14,980 nt of DNA, from NCBI GenBank assembly GCA_017613855.1, contig JAGACY010000483.1, forward strand, positions 1 to 14,980, written 5' to 3'. Positions 1 through 7,807 of this stretch are shown here, one piece after another. The notes under the pieces were generated by a model, which was given only the letters and a program-made list of their open reading frames with translations, was not told the DNA's origin and made no database searches. The first letter of the stretch is position 1; each line of letters begins with the position of its first letter. The stretch comes from Pseudomonadota bacterium (GTDB taxonomy: Bacteria > Myxococcota > Bradymonadia > UBA4248). A program made the position numbers and the translations under genes.

Positions 1-2
1 AT

Positions 3-20
3 TTTTTGGGGGCCCAAAAA
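3..20. repeat. Short inverted repeat beyond the symporter 3' end
   Basis: TTTTTGGG (3-10) and CCCAAAAA (13-20) form a perfect 8-bp inverted repeat around a 2-base centre. It lies about 50 bases past the stop codon of the minus-strand symporter. It lacks a classic U-tract after a GC-rich stem in either direction, so I do not call it a terminator. The window edge hides what lies to the left. Bases 21-70 show nothing else I can interpret. Confidence 0.3.
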
Positions 21-70
21 GTGGCCTTCAGAATAGAAAAAAATCCCTAAAATCAATGAAAAACACGGGA

Positions 71-1456
71 TTAAACAGCGGTGGATTTGGCGTTAATTTT
101 TCTCCGGATAATTTGGTCAATGAGGTAGCAAAGAATGGCTGCGATGCCTCCGGCCAGGAGTGGTCTCAGACCAAAAATCAATTCACCCGTGATTTTTTGC
201 ACGATAAACCAGGTGACGGTAACACCGCATCCTACCATCATGAGAACGAGTGATCCCCGGTTACTCATGCGGAATTTCGGGTAATAAGAGGACAGTATGG
301 GAATCAATAGTGAAGCGGCACTCATCGATCCAAAAACTTCCCAGATTTTAACGACTGAATCCGAAATCAAAGCGATAGTTGATGCGATAATGGCACCAAT
401 CACGAGACTGATGCGCGTGCGCGATTGAATGTCCATTTTTTCGAAGCATTTTTGTGGCCATAAATCGCGTCCCAAAGTTGCCGCAGTTGTAAATAAATTC
501 GAGTCGAGCGATGACAAAACCGTCGCCAAAAGTCCCGTAAAAAATAAGCCGACAAGACCGATGGGCAAGACCTCGGCAGCAAGTGCAGGAAAGGCATGAA
601 GCGGCGTCGCCAAATCGGGTAAAAGTGCGCGTGCATAAAGCCCGCAAAGCGTCGTCATGGCATCAAAAAAGACCCAAAATCCGACACTGATGAGCAGTCC
701 TCTGCGGGCAATTTGAGGGGTTTTGGCGGCATACGCACGCTGAAAAAAATTGGGTTCTGCAAGCGTCGAAAGTGCAATGATGTACCAAATTAAAATGCTG
801 CCGATGGATTGCCCGCCCAGCGGTTCAAGATGGGATGGCGGCAATGCTGACAGAGGCTCGGTGCCATAGCCGATAAGCAGCCAAAGCGACAAAACGATAA
901 AACCACCAAACATCAGTGCAAACTGAAGTGCATCTGTTCTCACAACCGCGTTAAAACCGCCGCGCCATAGATAAAACACGACAAACAGTGCGGTTGCCAG
1001 AATTCCCAATGCTGAGCCGATGCCGAAAGACAGCCCTAAAATGGTTCCCATAATGAGCATGTAGGCACCGGGTACAGTCGTTAAAAATATGAGAATGCCT
1101 GCACAGATGGCCGCTTTCTTACCATAATACTGCTCAAATCGGTGGGGGATGCTCAAGACTTCGGATGATCTCGCCCTGCGGCTTAGCAAAAGCGCAAATA
1201 AAATGGCCCCCACATAGTAGGGCACACCAAAAACGAGCCAGTTTGCAATGCCATAAGACCAGGCATATTCGCCGACCCCAAGAATGCCGCCATACCAAGT
1301 AGAAACCGTCGTTGCGACAAATGCCGGCAAAGTCAGTGCCCGACCGCCAAGAAGGTAATTGGGGGCATCTTTGGTTTTATTGCGCAGACGAAGTCCCATG
1401 ACCAACATGAGAATGAGAAAAAATGCAACAATAAGGGTGTCCAGAGAAGAAAGCAT
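71..1456 (-). CDS. Sodium:solute symporter (SSS family), substrate unknown
   Basis: This is a 461-residue inner-membrane protein, hydrophobic throughout, with a predicted dozen or so membrane helices; the length fits the solute:sodium symporter family (SSF). Visible family features are the second-helix stretch STWYGGILGVGEYAW (52-66), the signature-like GGFNAVVRTDALQF (167-180), EPNFFQR (234-240) and SSLDS (315-319). In this family the last of these lies in the helix that supplies the second sodium site. Members use the sodium gradient to import sugars, amino acids, carboxylates, vitamins or nucleobases; I cannot tell which here. The start ATG (1454-1456) precedes the first helix directly, but its upstream sequence has only a weak GAG ribosome-binding match. 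The gene is divergent from the hydrolase at 1624, sharing a 167-bp spacer. The stop is TAA at 71-73. Confidence 0.9.
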   Translation of the reverse strand: MLSSLDTLIVAFFLILMLVMGLRLRNKTKDAPNYLLGGRALTLPAFVATTVSTWYGGILGVGEYAWSYGIANWLVFGVPYYVGAILFALLLSRRARSSEVLSIPHRFEQYYGKKAAICAGILIFLTTVPGAYMLIMGTILGLSFGIGSALGILATALFVVFYLWRGGFNAVVRTDALQFALMFGGFIVLSLWLLIGYGTEPLSALPPSHLEPLGGQSIGSILIWYIIALSTLAEPNFFQRAYAAKTPQIARRGLLISVGFWVFFDAMTTLCGLYARALLPDLATPLHAFPALAAEVLPIGLVGLFFTGLLATVLSSLDSNLFTTAATLGRDLWPQKCFEKMDIQSRTRISLVIGAIIASTIALISDSVVKIWEVFGSMSAASLLIPILSSYYPKFRMSNRGSLVLMMVGCGVTVTWFIVQKITGELIFGLRPLLAGGIAAILCYLIDQIIRRKINAKSTAV

Positions 1457-1568
1457 AATTGATTCAAAATCTCAATGTCTCATACAGAATGGGAGAATTC
1501 GTTTTTCCCCCGACTCTGAAAAAAAAAACATAATATGATTTGGTAAGCGCATATACAAAATGTTAATA

Positions 1569-1597
1569 TTTAAATAGGTGTATTGTGTGTAGATAAT
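1569..1597 (+). promoter_or_regulatory. Possible sigma70-type promoter of the hydrolase gene
   Basis: TTTAAA (1569-1574, 4 of 6 to the -35 consensus) is separated by 17 bases from GATAAT (1592-1597, 5 of 6 to the -10 consensus) in an AT-rich spacer between divergent genes. The distance to the start codon at 1624 would leave a short leader containing the AGGAG ribosome-binding site (1611-1615). The -35 match is modest, so this is only plausible. Confidence 0.35.
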
Positions 1598-1623
1598 AAC
1601 CAACAACATAAGGAGAACAAACC

Positions 1624-3675
1624 ATGCCGGAAAGCAAATCACCAGAATCGAGTTCAGGAAGCGGATCTTCTCTTGCCCAAAAGGTCGTCAACAAGGCGAT
1701 GGAATACGTTAACCGCGGCAATCCCTATTGCTGGGGTGGTAAAGGACAAGCACTGACAGACAGCAATGTCAGCACGCTTTCGAGCTGGTACCCGGATGCG
1801 ACCAACAACGGATGGTACAAACATCTTCAGCCGGGTGGACACAGTTACAGCAAAGTCAACCAGAGCGGCATGGAATGCGTGGACTGCTCAGGATTGACAC
1901 ACAAAGTTTTTGAAGAAGTTGCAGGAATCGATATCGGGCACGGAACAAGCAGTCAGATCAACTATAAAAACCAGGATGTTGGCTATTCCAATGCTCAGCC
2001 TGGCGATCTGCTCGTGAATTCAGGCCATGCCGCCATTATGGGAACCGGTGGCATGATGATCGAAGCCAAAGGTAAAGATTATGGCTGTACGCACGACCGT
2101 GCGCCTAAATCGGATATGAAAGCCATGCGTGTCGTCGATGGCGGTTCTTCTGTCACATCGGGCGGCTCCACATCAACAACATCAGGCGGATCCACAACTT
2201 CTGGCGGCAGCTCCCTTCTGACACAGTCGCAAATCAATTCCGCCATCAGTTACAACAAAGCAAACAGCCAGGATATTTGCCTCAAAATTCAGGCAATGGT
2301 CGGCGTCGAACAGGATAATTCCTTTGGCCCAATTACAGTGGGTGCCATTGCCAAATGGCAGCAATCCAAAGGGCTCGAAGTCGATGGATGCTTCGGCCCC
2401 AAATCCAGAGCGACTGCAGAAGCAGATGGATGGTCAGCCACAGCTGCAGCACCGGCAACGACGACAACGACAACACCGGCACCGACAACCACCACAACAA
2501 CACCGGCACCGACAACCACAACGACAACACCGGCAACAACCACAACAACAACTGCACCGGCACCTGCTTCGACAACCACCACTGCCGTCCCCTCCCACAA
2601 ATTGTCGAAGAGTGAAATTAACACTGCCGTCAGTTACAATAAAAATAATAACCAGTCGATTTGCATCAAAATTCAGGCACTTGTCGGTGTCGAACAAGAT
2701 AATTCCTTTGGCCCGATTACCGTTCAGGCCATCGCCGACTGGCAGGCCTCCAAAGGGCTCGAAGTCGATGGCTGCTTTGGTCCTCAATCCAAAAAAGCTG
2801 CCGGCTTTACCTCGGATGCTTCCGCATCTCCAGCCCCTGCTGCGACGCCAGAAACCAAACCCGAAGAAAACAAGCCTGAAGAAACCCAACCCGAAGATAC
2901 GACACCTGTCGCTGTAGATGCGGATGACTATACGGGAACCGATGAAGTTCGCTATGGTCAGAGTAACAACAAAGTTAAAACCCTGCAAAAACTTCTCAAT
3001 AAACACAATGCCGGCCGTTATGGCAATTCCATTGGCGTCGATGGCGATTTCGGCAAGGGCACAGCGACAGCGCTCATGCGTTTTCAGTATTTTTATGTCA
3101 AGGGAACGAACGTCTGTCAGTTCTTTAAAGATTGCCTCAATAACGGCAAAAAAGCCGTTTGTGATGCCGAGACATGGGCAAAACTTCGCATTGCGTCGCC
3201 AAATTATACACATGAGAAGAATAAAGCCATTCCCTTCTCGAAAGGCGTTGAGCTCGATTCTTCGATGACGCCCGATACACCGATTTATTCCGCCTACGAC
3301 AAACCATGCGGCAAAATGTCTGCCGCAGGTGCCCCTCAATTCAATGCCATGGCCAAAGCATCGTTGAACAGTTCTCAGCCTATTTCGGGGGTTGCCAGTT
3401 CATTCCGTGGCATGACCGACGAAGCGACAGTAGCCGCAACGGGCGGTGTCGGCGGAAGCGAGGGTGCCATTGAGCTCTATGTCGACCGCGATTTCAATAC
3501 CTCTTTGGCTGCTGCACCGGGATACAGTAATCACTGCGGCGGCAATGCCGTCGATATTTCCGGATTCTCGAGCAGAACCGACAAACCATCACTTTGGTAC
3601 TGGCTCAGTTCCAATGCATCCACTTACAGTTTCCATCCTTATGACTACGAAACCTGGCATTGGAATTTCTACTAA
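1624..3675 (+). CDS. Two-headed peptidoglycan hydrolase: NlpC/P60 - three PG-binding domains - M15 carboxypeptidase, no signal peptide
   Basis: 683 residues. Residues about 15-170 are an NlpC/P60 cysteine peptidase domain, with nucleophile Cys88 in DCSG and His135 in NSGHAAIMG; this family cuts stem-peptide bonds such as D-Glu-DAP. A Ser/Gly/Thr linker leads to peptidoglycan-binding domain 1 (about 200-266), a Thr/Pro linker (279-320), a near-copy domain 2 (about 327-393), a Pro/Glu linker, and a third, more divergent binding domain (about 443-523). The C-terminus (about 560-683) is an M15 (VanY-like) D-Ala carboxypeptidase domain, with zinc-site motif SNHCGGNAVD (His637, Asp644), Glu676 and WHW (His679). 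AGGAG lies 8 bases before the ATG and an in-frame TAA lies at 1609-1611, so no N-terminal extension can supply a signal peptide. The first residues (MPESKSPESSSGSGSS) are polar. It could be an effector exported by a specialised system, a lysis-released enzyme, or an autolysin with a non-classical route. Domain calls are strong; the biological role is unknown. Confidence 0.9.
   Translation: MPESKSPESSSGSGSSLAQKVVNKAMEYVNRGNPYCWGGKGQALTDSNVSTLSSWYPDATNNGWYKHLQPGGHSYSKVNQSGMECVDCSGLTHKVFEEVAGIDIGHGTSSQINYKNQDVGYSNAQPGDLLVNSGHAAIMGTGGMMIEAKGKDYGCTHDRAPKSDMKAMRVVDGGSSVTSGGSTSTTSGGSTTSGGSSLLTQSQINSAISYNKANSQDICLKIQAMVGVEQDNSFGPITVGAIAKWQQSKGLEVDGCFGPKSRATAEADGWSATAAAPATTTTTTPAPTTTTTTPAPTTTTTTPATTTTTTAPAPASTTTTAVPSHKLSKSEINTAVSYNKNNNQSICIKIQALVGVEQDNSFGPITVQAIADWQASKGLEVDGCFGPQSKKAAGFTSDASASPAPAATPETKPEENKPEETQPEDTTPVAVDADDYTGTDEVRYGQSNNKVKTLQKLLNKHNAGRYGNSIGVDGDFGKGTATALMRFQYFYVKGTNVCQFFKDCLNNGKKAVCDAETWAKLRIASPNYTHEKNKAIPFSKGVELDSSMTPDTPIYSAYDKPCGKMSAAGAPQFNAMAKASLNSSQPISGVASSFRGMTDEATVAATGGVGGSEGAIELYVDRDFNTSLAAAPGYSNHCGGNAVDISGFSSRTDKPSLWYWLSSNASTYSFHPYDYETWHWNFY
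2458..2583 (+). repeat. Low-complexity ACA/ACC-rich tandem repeat encoding a Thr/Pro linker
   Basis: The DNA is a run of Thr codons with regularly spaced Pro-Ala-Pro groups, giving imperfect repeats of TTTTTTPAP (residues 279-320 of the hydrolase). It joins peptidoglycan-binding domains 1 and 2. Such linkers are flexible and often O-glycosylated in exported proteins. The repeats are prone to expansion or contraction, and assembly errors are possible. Confidence 0.85.
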
Positions 3676-3705
3676 AATACCGGTTTTGTATAGGTAGTTG
3701 GACTG

Positions 3706-3749
3706 GCCGTCCCAAAGTTGCTTTGCAAGCGCATTGGGGCGGCTTTTTT
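3706..3749 (+). terminator. Rho-independent terminator of the hydrolase gene
   Basis: GCCGTCCCAA (3706-3715) pairs with TTGGGGCGGC (3734-3743), ten pairs including one G-U. Six T residues (3744-3749) follow immediately. The stem begins 31 bases after the hydrolase stop codon. The 18-base loop holds its own small TTGC/GCAA pairing. Confidence 0.8.
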
Positions 3750-3756
3750 ATGTTCA

Positions 3757-3788
3757 ACGCCGCGTATCGCCATCAGCGATAGCGGCGT
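3757..3788 (-). repeat. Bulged-C hairpin, copy 1 (reverse orientation)
   Basis: ACGCCGC-G-TATCGC (3757-3770) pairs with GCGATA-GCGGCGT (3776-3788) around a 5-base loop. The unpaired G at 3764 is the reverse-strand image of the bulged C found in the other copies. Read on the minus strand the hairpin has the family form: stem, TAT, variable stem, loop, variable stem, ATA, bulged C, stem. It lies just after the hydrolase terminator. Confidence 0.7.
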
Positions 3789-3825
3789 GCGCAGGCCGTA
3801 TGCCCCAAGGGCATAGGCCGCGCGC
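3789..3825 (-). repeat. Bulged-C hairpin, copy 2 (reverse orientation)
   Basis: GGCC-G-TATGCCC (3794-3805) pairs with GGGCATA-GGCC (3809-3819) around a CAA loop, and GCGC (3789-3792) can pair outside with GCGC (3822-3825). The single unpaired G (3798) corresponds to the family's bulged C. It adjoins copy 1 and is followed by a run of A residues (3826-3834). Confidence 0.7.
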
Positions 3826-3908
3826 AAAAAAAAATGCCATTTATGTTCGCAAAAGTTGCTAAAAGTACCCGCTCAGGCGTAATATCCATGCGGTTTTTTT
3901 GTTCTTTT

Positions 3909-3937
3909 GACGAGTTCGTATTTGATTCGAAAACGTC
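3909..3937. promoter_or_regulatory. Imperfect inverted repeat upstream of malK, possible operator
   Basis: GACGAGTTCG (3909-3918) and CGAAAACGTC (3928-3937) are inverted repeats matching at 8 of 10 positions with a 9-base spacer. The site lies 26 bases before the malK start and overlaps a TTGACG element (3907-3912) that could be a -35 box. I found no convincing -10 to go with it. No regulator gene is present in the window, so operator function is inference. Confidence 0.3.
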
Positions 3938-3963
3938 ATTGATAGCAACATGAAGGAGATGGC

Positions 3964-5187
3964 ATGGCAGGACTTACGCTCAAACACATCGTAAAACGTT
4001 ATGGCAATGCGGAACCCACGTTAAAAGGGATTGACCTTGACATTCGTGACGGTGAATTTCTCGTTCTCGTCGGCCCAAGCGGTTGCGGTAAATCGACTTT
4101 GCTCAGAACTATTGCTGGTCTTGAGTCTATTACAGAAGGTGAGTTGTACATTGGCGACAAACTCGTCAATGACGTTCACCCAAAAGATCGCGATATTGCA
4201 ATGGTTTTCCAGAGTTATGCACTTTATCCGCACATGACGATCCGCCGAAATATGGCTTTTGGCCTCGAAGTCCGCAAAATGCCCAAGGAAGAAATCGACA
4301 AACTCGTGGCAGAAGCCAGCGATATGCTGGGCTTGGATGAATATCTCGACAAATTGCCCAAAATGCTGTCCGGTGGCCAGAGACAGCGCGTCGCCATGGG
4401 GCGAGCTATCGTGCGCCGTCCGAAAGTCTTTTTGTTCGATGAACCGCTTTCGAACCTCGATGCTGCGCTGCGTACCCAAATGCGCGTCGAAATTCGCCGT
4501 CTGCACCGCAAGCTCAAAACCACCATCATTTATGTCACGCACGATCAGGTCGAAGCTATGACACTCGCCGATCGCATCGCCGTTTTGAGCGGACGCGATA
4601 AAGAGACGGGCACCAAGAATGCCGGTTATCTGCAGCAGGTTGGTACGCCGCTCGAGCTTTTCCTTACGCCCAAAAATATCTTTGTTGCCGGCTTTATTGG
4701 CAGCCCTGCGATGAATTTTATCGAATCGACAATCGTCATCAAAGACGGCAAAGCCGAAGTCAAAATTGATGAACAAAATCGAATCGAAATCAATTCGGAA
4801 ATCGCCTCCAAATTGAAGAACAACCAAAAGGTCACGCTTGGTATTCGCCCGCAGGATGTTTTGCTCGCCGAAGACGGACGCGAAGCCAATCTCACTGTAG
4901 CCGTCGATGTCATCGAAACACTCGGGTGGGAAAGCCACGTTCACTTTAAACTGGGTGAACATCCCTTCCTCGCAGTGCTCGAAGCCCAGAAGGTTGCCGG
5001 TTATAAAGAAGGCCAGAGTGTCGGCCTGCACATTGCGCCGACGGCGATTCATCTGTTCGACACAGAAACCGGCGAAGCCATCGCACATGGCACGCAGTAC
5101 GACGAAAAGAGTGCCGCCAATGCCGCCAAAGTCATAGGCATTTCAGATAGAGAGCGCAAAAATCTCGAGAATGAAGAAGATGAATAA
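3964..5187 (+). CDS. malK: MalK/UgpC-type ABC transporter ATPase
   Basis: 407-residue cytoplasmic ATPase that powers the sugar importer encoded by the next two genes. Visible motifs are Walker A GPSGCGKST (37-45), Q-loop region VFQSYALYPHMT, signature LSGGQ (135-139), Walker B ending FDEP (Asp159, Glu160), D-loop SNLD, and switch His193 in YVTHDQ. After the nucleotide-binding domain comes the C-terminal regulatory/TOBE region of the CUT1 subfamily (GSPAMNFIE, LGIRPQD). It is about 35 residues longer than E. coli MalK, with an acidic tail ending ENEEDE and a short insertion after ADRIAVLSG. AAGGAG (3953-3958) stands 5 bases before the ATG. It is first in a tight operon with the malE-malF fusion and malG. 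UgpC or MsmK is the alternative name by sequence alone; the MalE-, MalF- and MalG-like partners favour malK. Confidence 0.92.
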   Translation: MAGLTLKHIVKRYGNAEPTLKGIDLDIRDGEFLVLVGPSGCGKSTLLRTIAGLESITEGELYIGDKLVNDVHPKDRDIAMVFQSYALYPHMTIRRNMAFGLEVRKMPKEEIDKLVAEASDMLGLDEYLDKLPKMLSGGQRQRVAMGRAIVRRPKVFLFDEPLSNLDAALRTQMRVEIRRLHRKLKTTIIYVTHDQVEAMTLADRIAVLSGRDKETGTKNAGYLQQVGTPLELFLTPKNIFVAGFIGSPAMNFIESTIVIKDGKAEVKIDEQNRIEINSEIASKLKNNQKVTLGIRPQDVLLAEDGREANLTVAVDVIETLGWESHVHFKLGEHPFLAVLEAQKVAGYKEGQSVGLHIAPTAIHLFDTETGEAIAHGTQYDEKSAANAAKVIGISDRERKNLENEEDE

Positions 5188-5191
5188 GGAG
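5186..5191 (+). promoter_or_regulatory. Ribosome-binding site that fixes the fusion gene start
   Basis: AAGGAG overlaps the malK stop codon (TAA 5185-5187) and stands 6 bases before ATG 5198. The upstream in-frame ATG at 5171 lies inside malK and lacks such a site, so 5198 is the better start. The overlap suggests translational coupling. Confidence 0.75.
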
Positions 5192-5197
5192 ACTGTC

Positions 5198-7807
5198 ATG
5201 CACGAAACCAACCTTTCGCGCAGCTGCGAAAAACACGGTCGCCTCATTTCCATTATGGCGCGGTGCTTACTCGCTTTGCTGTGCCTTTTTCCGCTGACGG
5301 CAAGTGCGCAGGAGATTACGCTCGATCTGTGGCATGCCTACCGCGGTGCCGAAGCTGACGCAATCCAAAGTGTGATCAATGACTTCGAACGAGTCAATCC
5401 TGGTATTAAAGTCAAGGTTCTGCCCGTACCCAGCGAGACATTTCAAAATAAGGTGTTTACTGGAGTACCGCAGGGCAGTGGGCCGGACGCCTTTATTGCA
5501 GCGCACGATGTCATCGGTAATTGGGCCGACAATAAAATTATTGCCGATTTGACGCCTTATCTGGATCCTAGCGATATCAATGCCTACCACGAAACCACAG
5601 TCAAGGCACTTCGCTACAAGCCCAGTACCCGAAACCCAGAAGGTTCCAAAGAGGGCATTTATGCCATTCCTCTGGCCTATAAGAGCGTGGTGCTTTTTTA
5701 CAACAAAGATCTCGTGCCCAATCCGCCAAGGACGACCGATGAGCTTCTCAGGTATCTCGAAGCCAAAACGGTGATGAGCTGTCCCAAAGAGGATACTAAC
5801 TGCAAACCGCATTTTGGCCTCGTCTATGAGAATACCAACCTCTTTTATCATAGTGTGTGGCTCAATGGTTTTGGTGGGTATCTGTTCGATGAGAATGGCG
5901 CAATTCAGCTCAAAAACGAAGGCAATGCCAAATCCCTTGAGTTTGCAAAAAAACTTAATCAGTACATTCCCAGTGGTATCGACGGTGCCCGCATTAAAAC
6001 GCTGTTTATCGACGGCGATACCGACATGCTCATCAACGGCCCGTGGTTTATGGGCGATCTTCCCGAGCAAAATGGCGGCCCCGGCCTGCATTACGGTGTA
6101 GCCACGCTCCCGCAGATTACCGAGCCCGGTGCTCCTGCCGATGCTTACGGTTCGCCTTATGTGACGGCCGAAGGCATCTACATGGCCCGCGATACCAAAT
6201 ACAGCATCGAACTTTCGCGAATGAAAGAAACTGACAAGGAGTATGCGGCCAAAAAAGCTGCCGTCGATGCCCGCCGCGATGCCACAATCAAACTTATGAA
6301 ATACATTGCTGCCGATGGTGCCTACAAGCGCATGATCGATGGCAAACAGATGGTTGCTTACAAACCCGCATACGATCAGCTCAAGGCAGACAATTCCCCT
6401 AAAACCGCATTTATCAAAGAAGTTGCACCGGTTTTCCTGGCTCAGCTCGATCACGCTCAGCCTTCGAGTAACCGTCCCGAAATGGGGTCGCTCTGGGCCT
6501 CCATGCAGCAGGCACTTCAAAAATCCCTCTTCGGCGGTCCTTCAGGTGAAACACCTTATCTGCTCTTTTTGTTGCTCTCGTTGATTATTGCCGGTTTTGT
6601 CTTCCTGGCAAAATCGACTAACCCAAGTGTGACCACGCCCGAAAAACATAAAATGCATATCGGTGCTACGGTTCTTTCATTTGCGTTGGCCGTTCCCGTA
6701 TTTGTGTGGCTTCGCAGTGTTCAGGGCAACAATAAGAATATCGATGTCATGAGCGCATTGGCCGAGGCTCAGAGCCGCGTGGCCATGCTCAAACCGCCTC
6801 CCGTCGAAGATGGCAATCCCGCAGTACTCGTCACGATTATCTGCGGAATTCTCGCAATTTTGTGCATTCTCGGCATTCGCGCCTACAAAAAACACAAAGC
6901 AGCCAACATCGAGTATACCGATAACAGAGTCGCTGCCGCATTCGTATCACCGGCCATCATCGGCATGATTATTCTCGTTTTCCTGCCTTTCGTCATCGGT
7001 GCATTTCTCTCATTGTTTGCTTACGAAAACGGCGAATTTGTTTATGTCGGTCTGCAGAACTTTGCACGTCTGTTCTCGTCCGATCAGGCATCGTTCCTCG
7101 ATTCGATGTCCTTCTACTTTACCTTTATTGTGACTGTCCTCTGGACTGTGACCAACGTTGCACTGCACGTCGGCATTGGTATGTGCCTGGCTCTGCTGCT
7201 GCGTGAACCCTGGCTTAAACTCAAGGGCATTTACCGCGTGCTCCTCATCGTCCCCTGGGCCATGCCCAACTACATCACGGCTTTGATTTGGCGCGGTATG
7301 TTTGACCATAGCTTTGGTGCCATCAACGGCATTCTGACCTCCATTGGTCTCGAACCCGTCGAATGGTACAACGAGTTCCTCACGTCGTTTGCCGCCAACC
7401 TCACGACCAATACCTGGCTCGGTTTCCCGTTCATGATGGTCGTCACACTTGGCGCGCTGCAGGCCATTCCCCGCGATCTCGAAGATGCTGCCGCCGTCGA
7501 CGGTGCCAGTGCATGGCAGCGTTTCCGCCACGTCACTTTCCCATTGCTTAAGCCTGCATTGATGCCTTCGGTCGTCCTTGGTTCGATTTGGACATTCAAT
7601 GCATTCAACATCATTTACCTCGTCAGCAAGGGGGCGCCCGACGGCTCCACCGAAATCCTCGTTTCCGAAGCATACAAATGGGCTTTCGAGCGCCAGTATC
7701 AGTACGGATATGCCGCAGCTTATGCCATGGTCGTCTTCGTCATTCTTGTGCTCTATTCAAAACTCACTCAGTTCGTGCTCAAAGATAACACAGTGGAGGC
7801 AAAATAA
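5198..7807 (+). CDS. malE-malF: MalE-MalF fusion: maltose-type binding protein joined to its own permease
   Basis: 869 residues. After an N-terminal extension, a hydrophobic segment ends in TASAQ, with likely signal peptidase cleavage after Ala37. Residues about 38-440 form a group 1 solute-binding protein with MalE-like motifs: AHDVIGNWADN, VVLFYNKDLVPNPPRT and INGPWFMGDL. Three extra membrane helices follow (about 454-473, 488-507, 542-562). They enclose a cytoplasmic loop with several Lys/His and a short periplasmic loop. A Lys/Arg-rich segment (RAYKKHK) then leads into a MalF core (about 575-869). This has YRVLLIVPWAMPNYI, NTWLGFPFMMV and the EAA loop beginning at Glu762 (EDAAAVDGAS), which contacts the ATPase. 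The charge pattern places the binding domain outside and the EAA loop inside. The large periplasmic P2 loop of E. coli MalF is not evident. malK ends 10 bases upstream and malG starts on the stop codon (TAATG). Maltose or maltodextrin is the likely substrate; other oligosaccharides are possible. Confidence 0.9.
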   Translation: MHETNLSRSCEKHGRLISIMARCLLALLCLFPLTASAQEITLDLWHAYRGAEADAIQSVINDFERVNPGIKVKVLPVPSETFQNKVFTGVPQGSGPDAFIAAHDVIGNWADNKIIADLTPYLDPSDINAYHETTVKALRYKPSTRNPEGSKEGIYAIPLAYKSVVLFYNKDLVPNPPRTTDELLRYLEAKTVMSCPKEDTNCKPHFGLVYENTNLFYHSVWLNGFGGYLFDENGAIQLKNEGNAKSLEFAKKLNQYIPSGIDGARIKTLFIDGDTDMLINGPWFMGDLPEQNGGPGLHYGVATLPQITEPGAPADAYGSPYVTAEGIYMARDTKYSIELSRMKETDKEYAAKKAAVDARRDATIKLMKYIAADGAYKRMIDGKQMVAYKPAYDQLKADNSPKTAFIKEVAPVFLAQLDHAQPSSNRPEMGSLWASMQQALQKSLFGGPSGETPYLLFLLLSLIIAGFVFLAKSTNPSVTTPEKHKMHIGATVLSFALAVPVFVWLRSVQGNNKNIDVMSALAEAQSRVAMLKPPPVEDGNPAVLVTIICGILAILCILGIRAYKKHKAANIEYTDNRVAAAFVSPAIIGMIILVFLPFVIGAFLSLFAYENGEFVYVGLQNFARLFSSDQASFLDSMSFYFTFIVTVLWTVTNVALHVGIGMCLALLLREPWLKLKGIYRVLLIVPWAMPNYITALIWRGMFDHSFGAINGILTSIGLEPVEWYNEFLTSFAANLTTNTWLGFPFMMVVTLGALQAIPRDLEDAAAVDGASAWQRFRHVTFPLLKPALMPSVVLGSIWTFNAFNIIYLVSKGAPDGSTEILVSEAYKWAFERQYQYGYAAAYAMVVFVILVLYSKLTQFVLKDNTVEAK

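Noticed and set aside
2289..2624. Open frames on both strands over the Thr/Pro linker, with long Val or Gly/Arg/Cys runs
   Set aside because: These are artefacts of the ACA/ACC-rich repeat read in other frames; the hydrolase frame has clear domains.
3834..3952. 39-codon plus-strand frame ending just before malK, a possible leader peptide
   Set aside because: It starts inside a run of A residues with no ribosome-binding site and shows no protein-like pattern.
5171..5197. Upstream ATG of the malE-malF fusion, adding nine residues and overlapping malK
   Set aside because: It has no ribosome-binding site, whereas AAGGAG lies 6 bases before ATG 5198, which also gives a better signal peptide.
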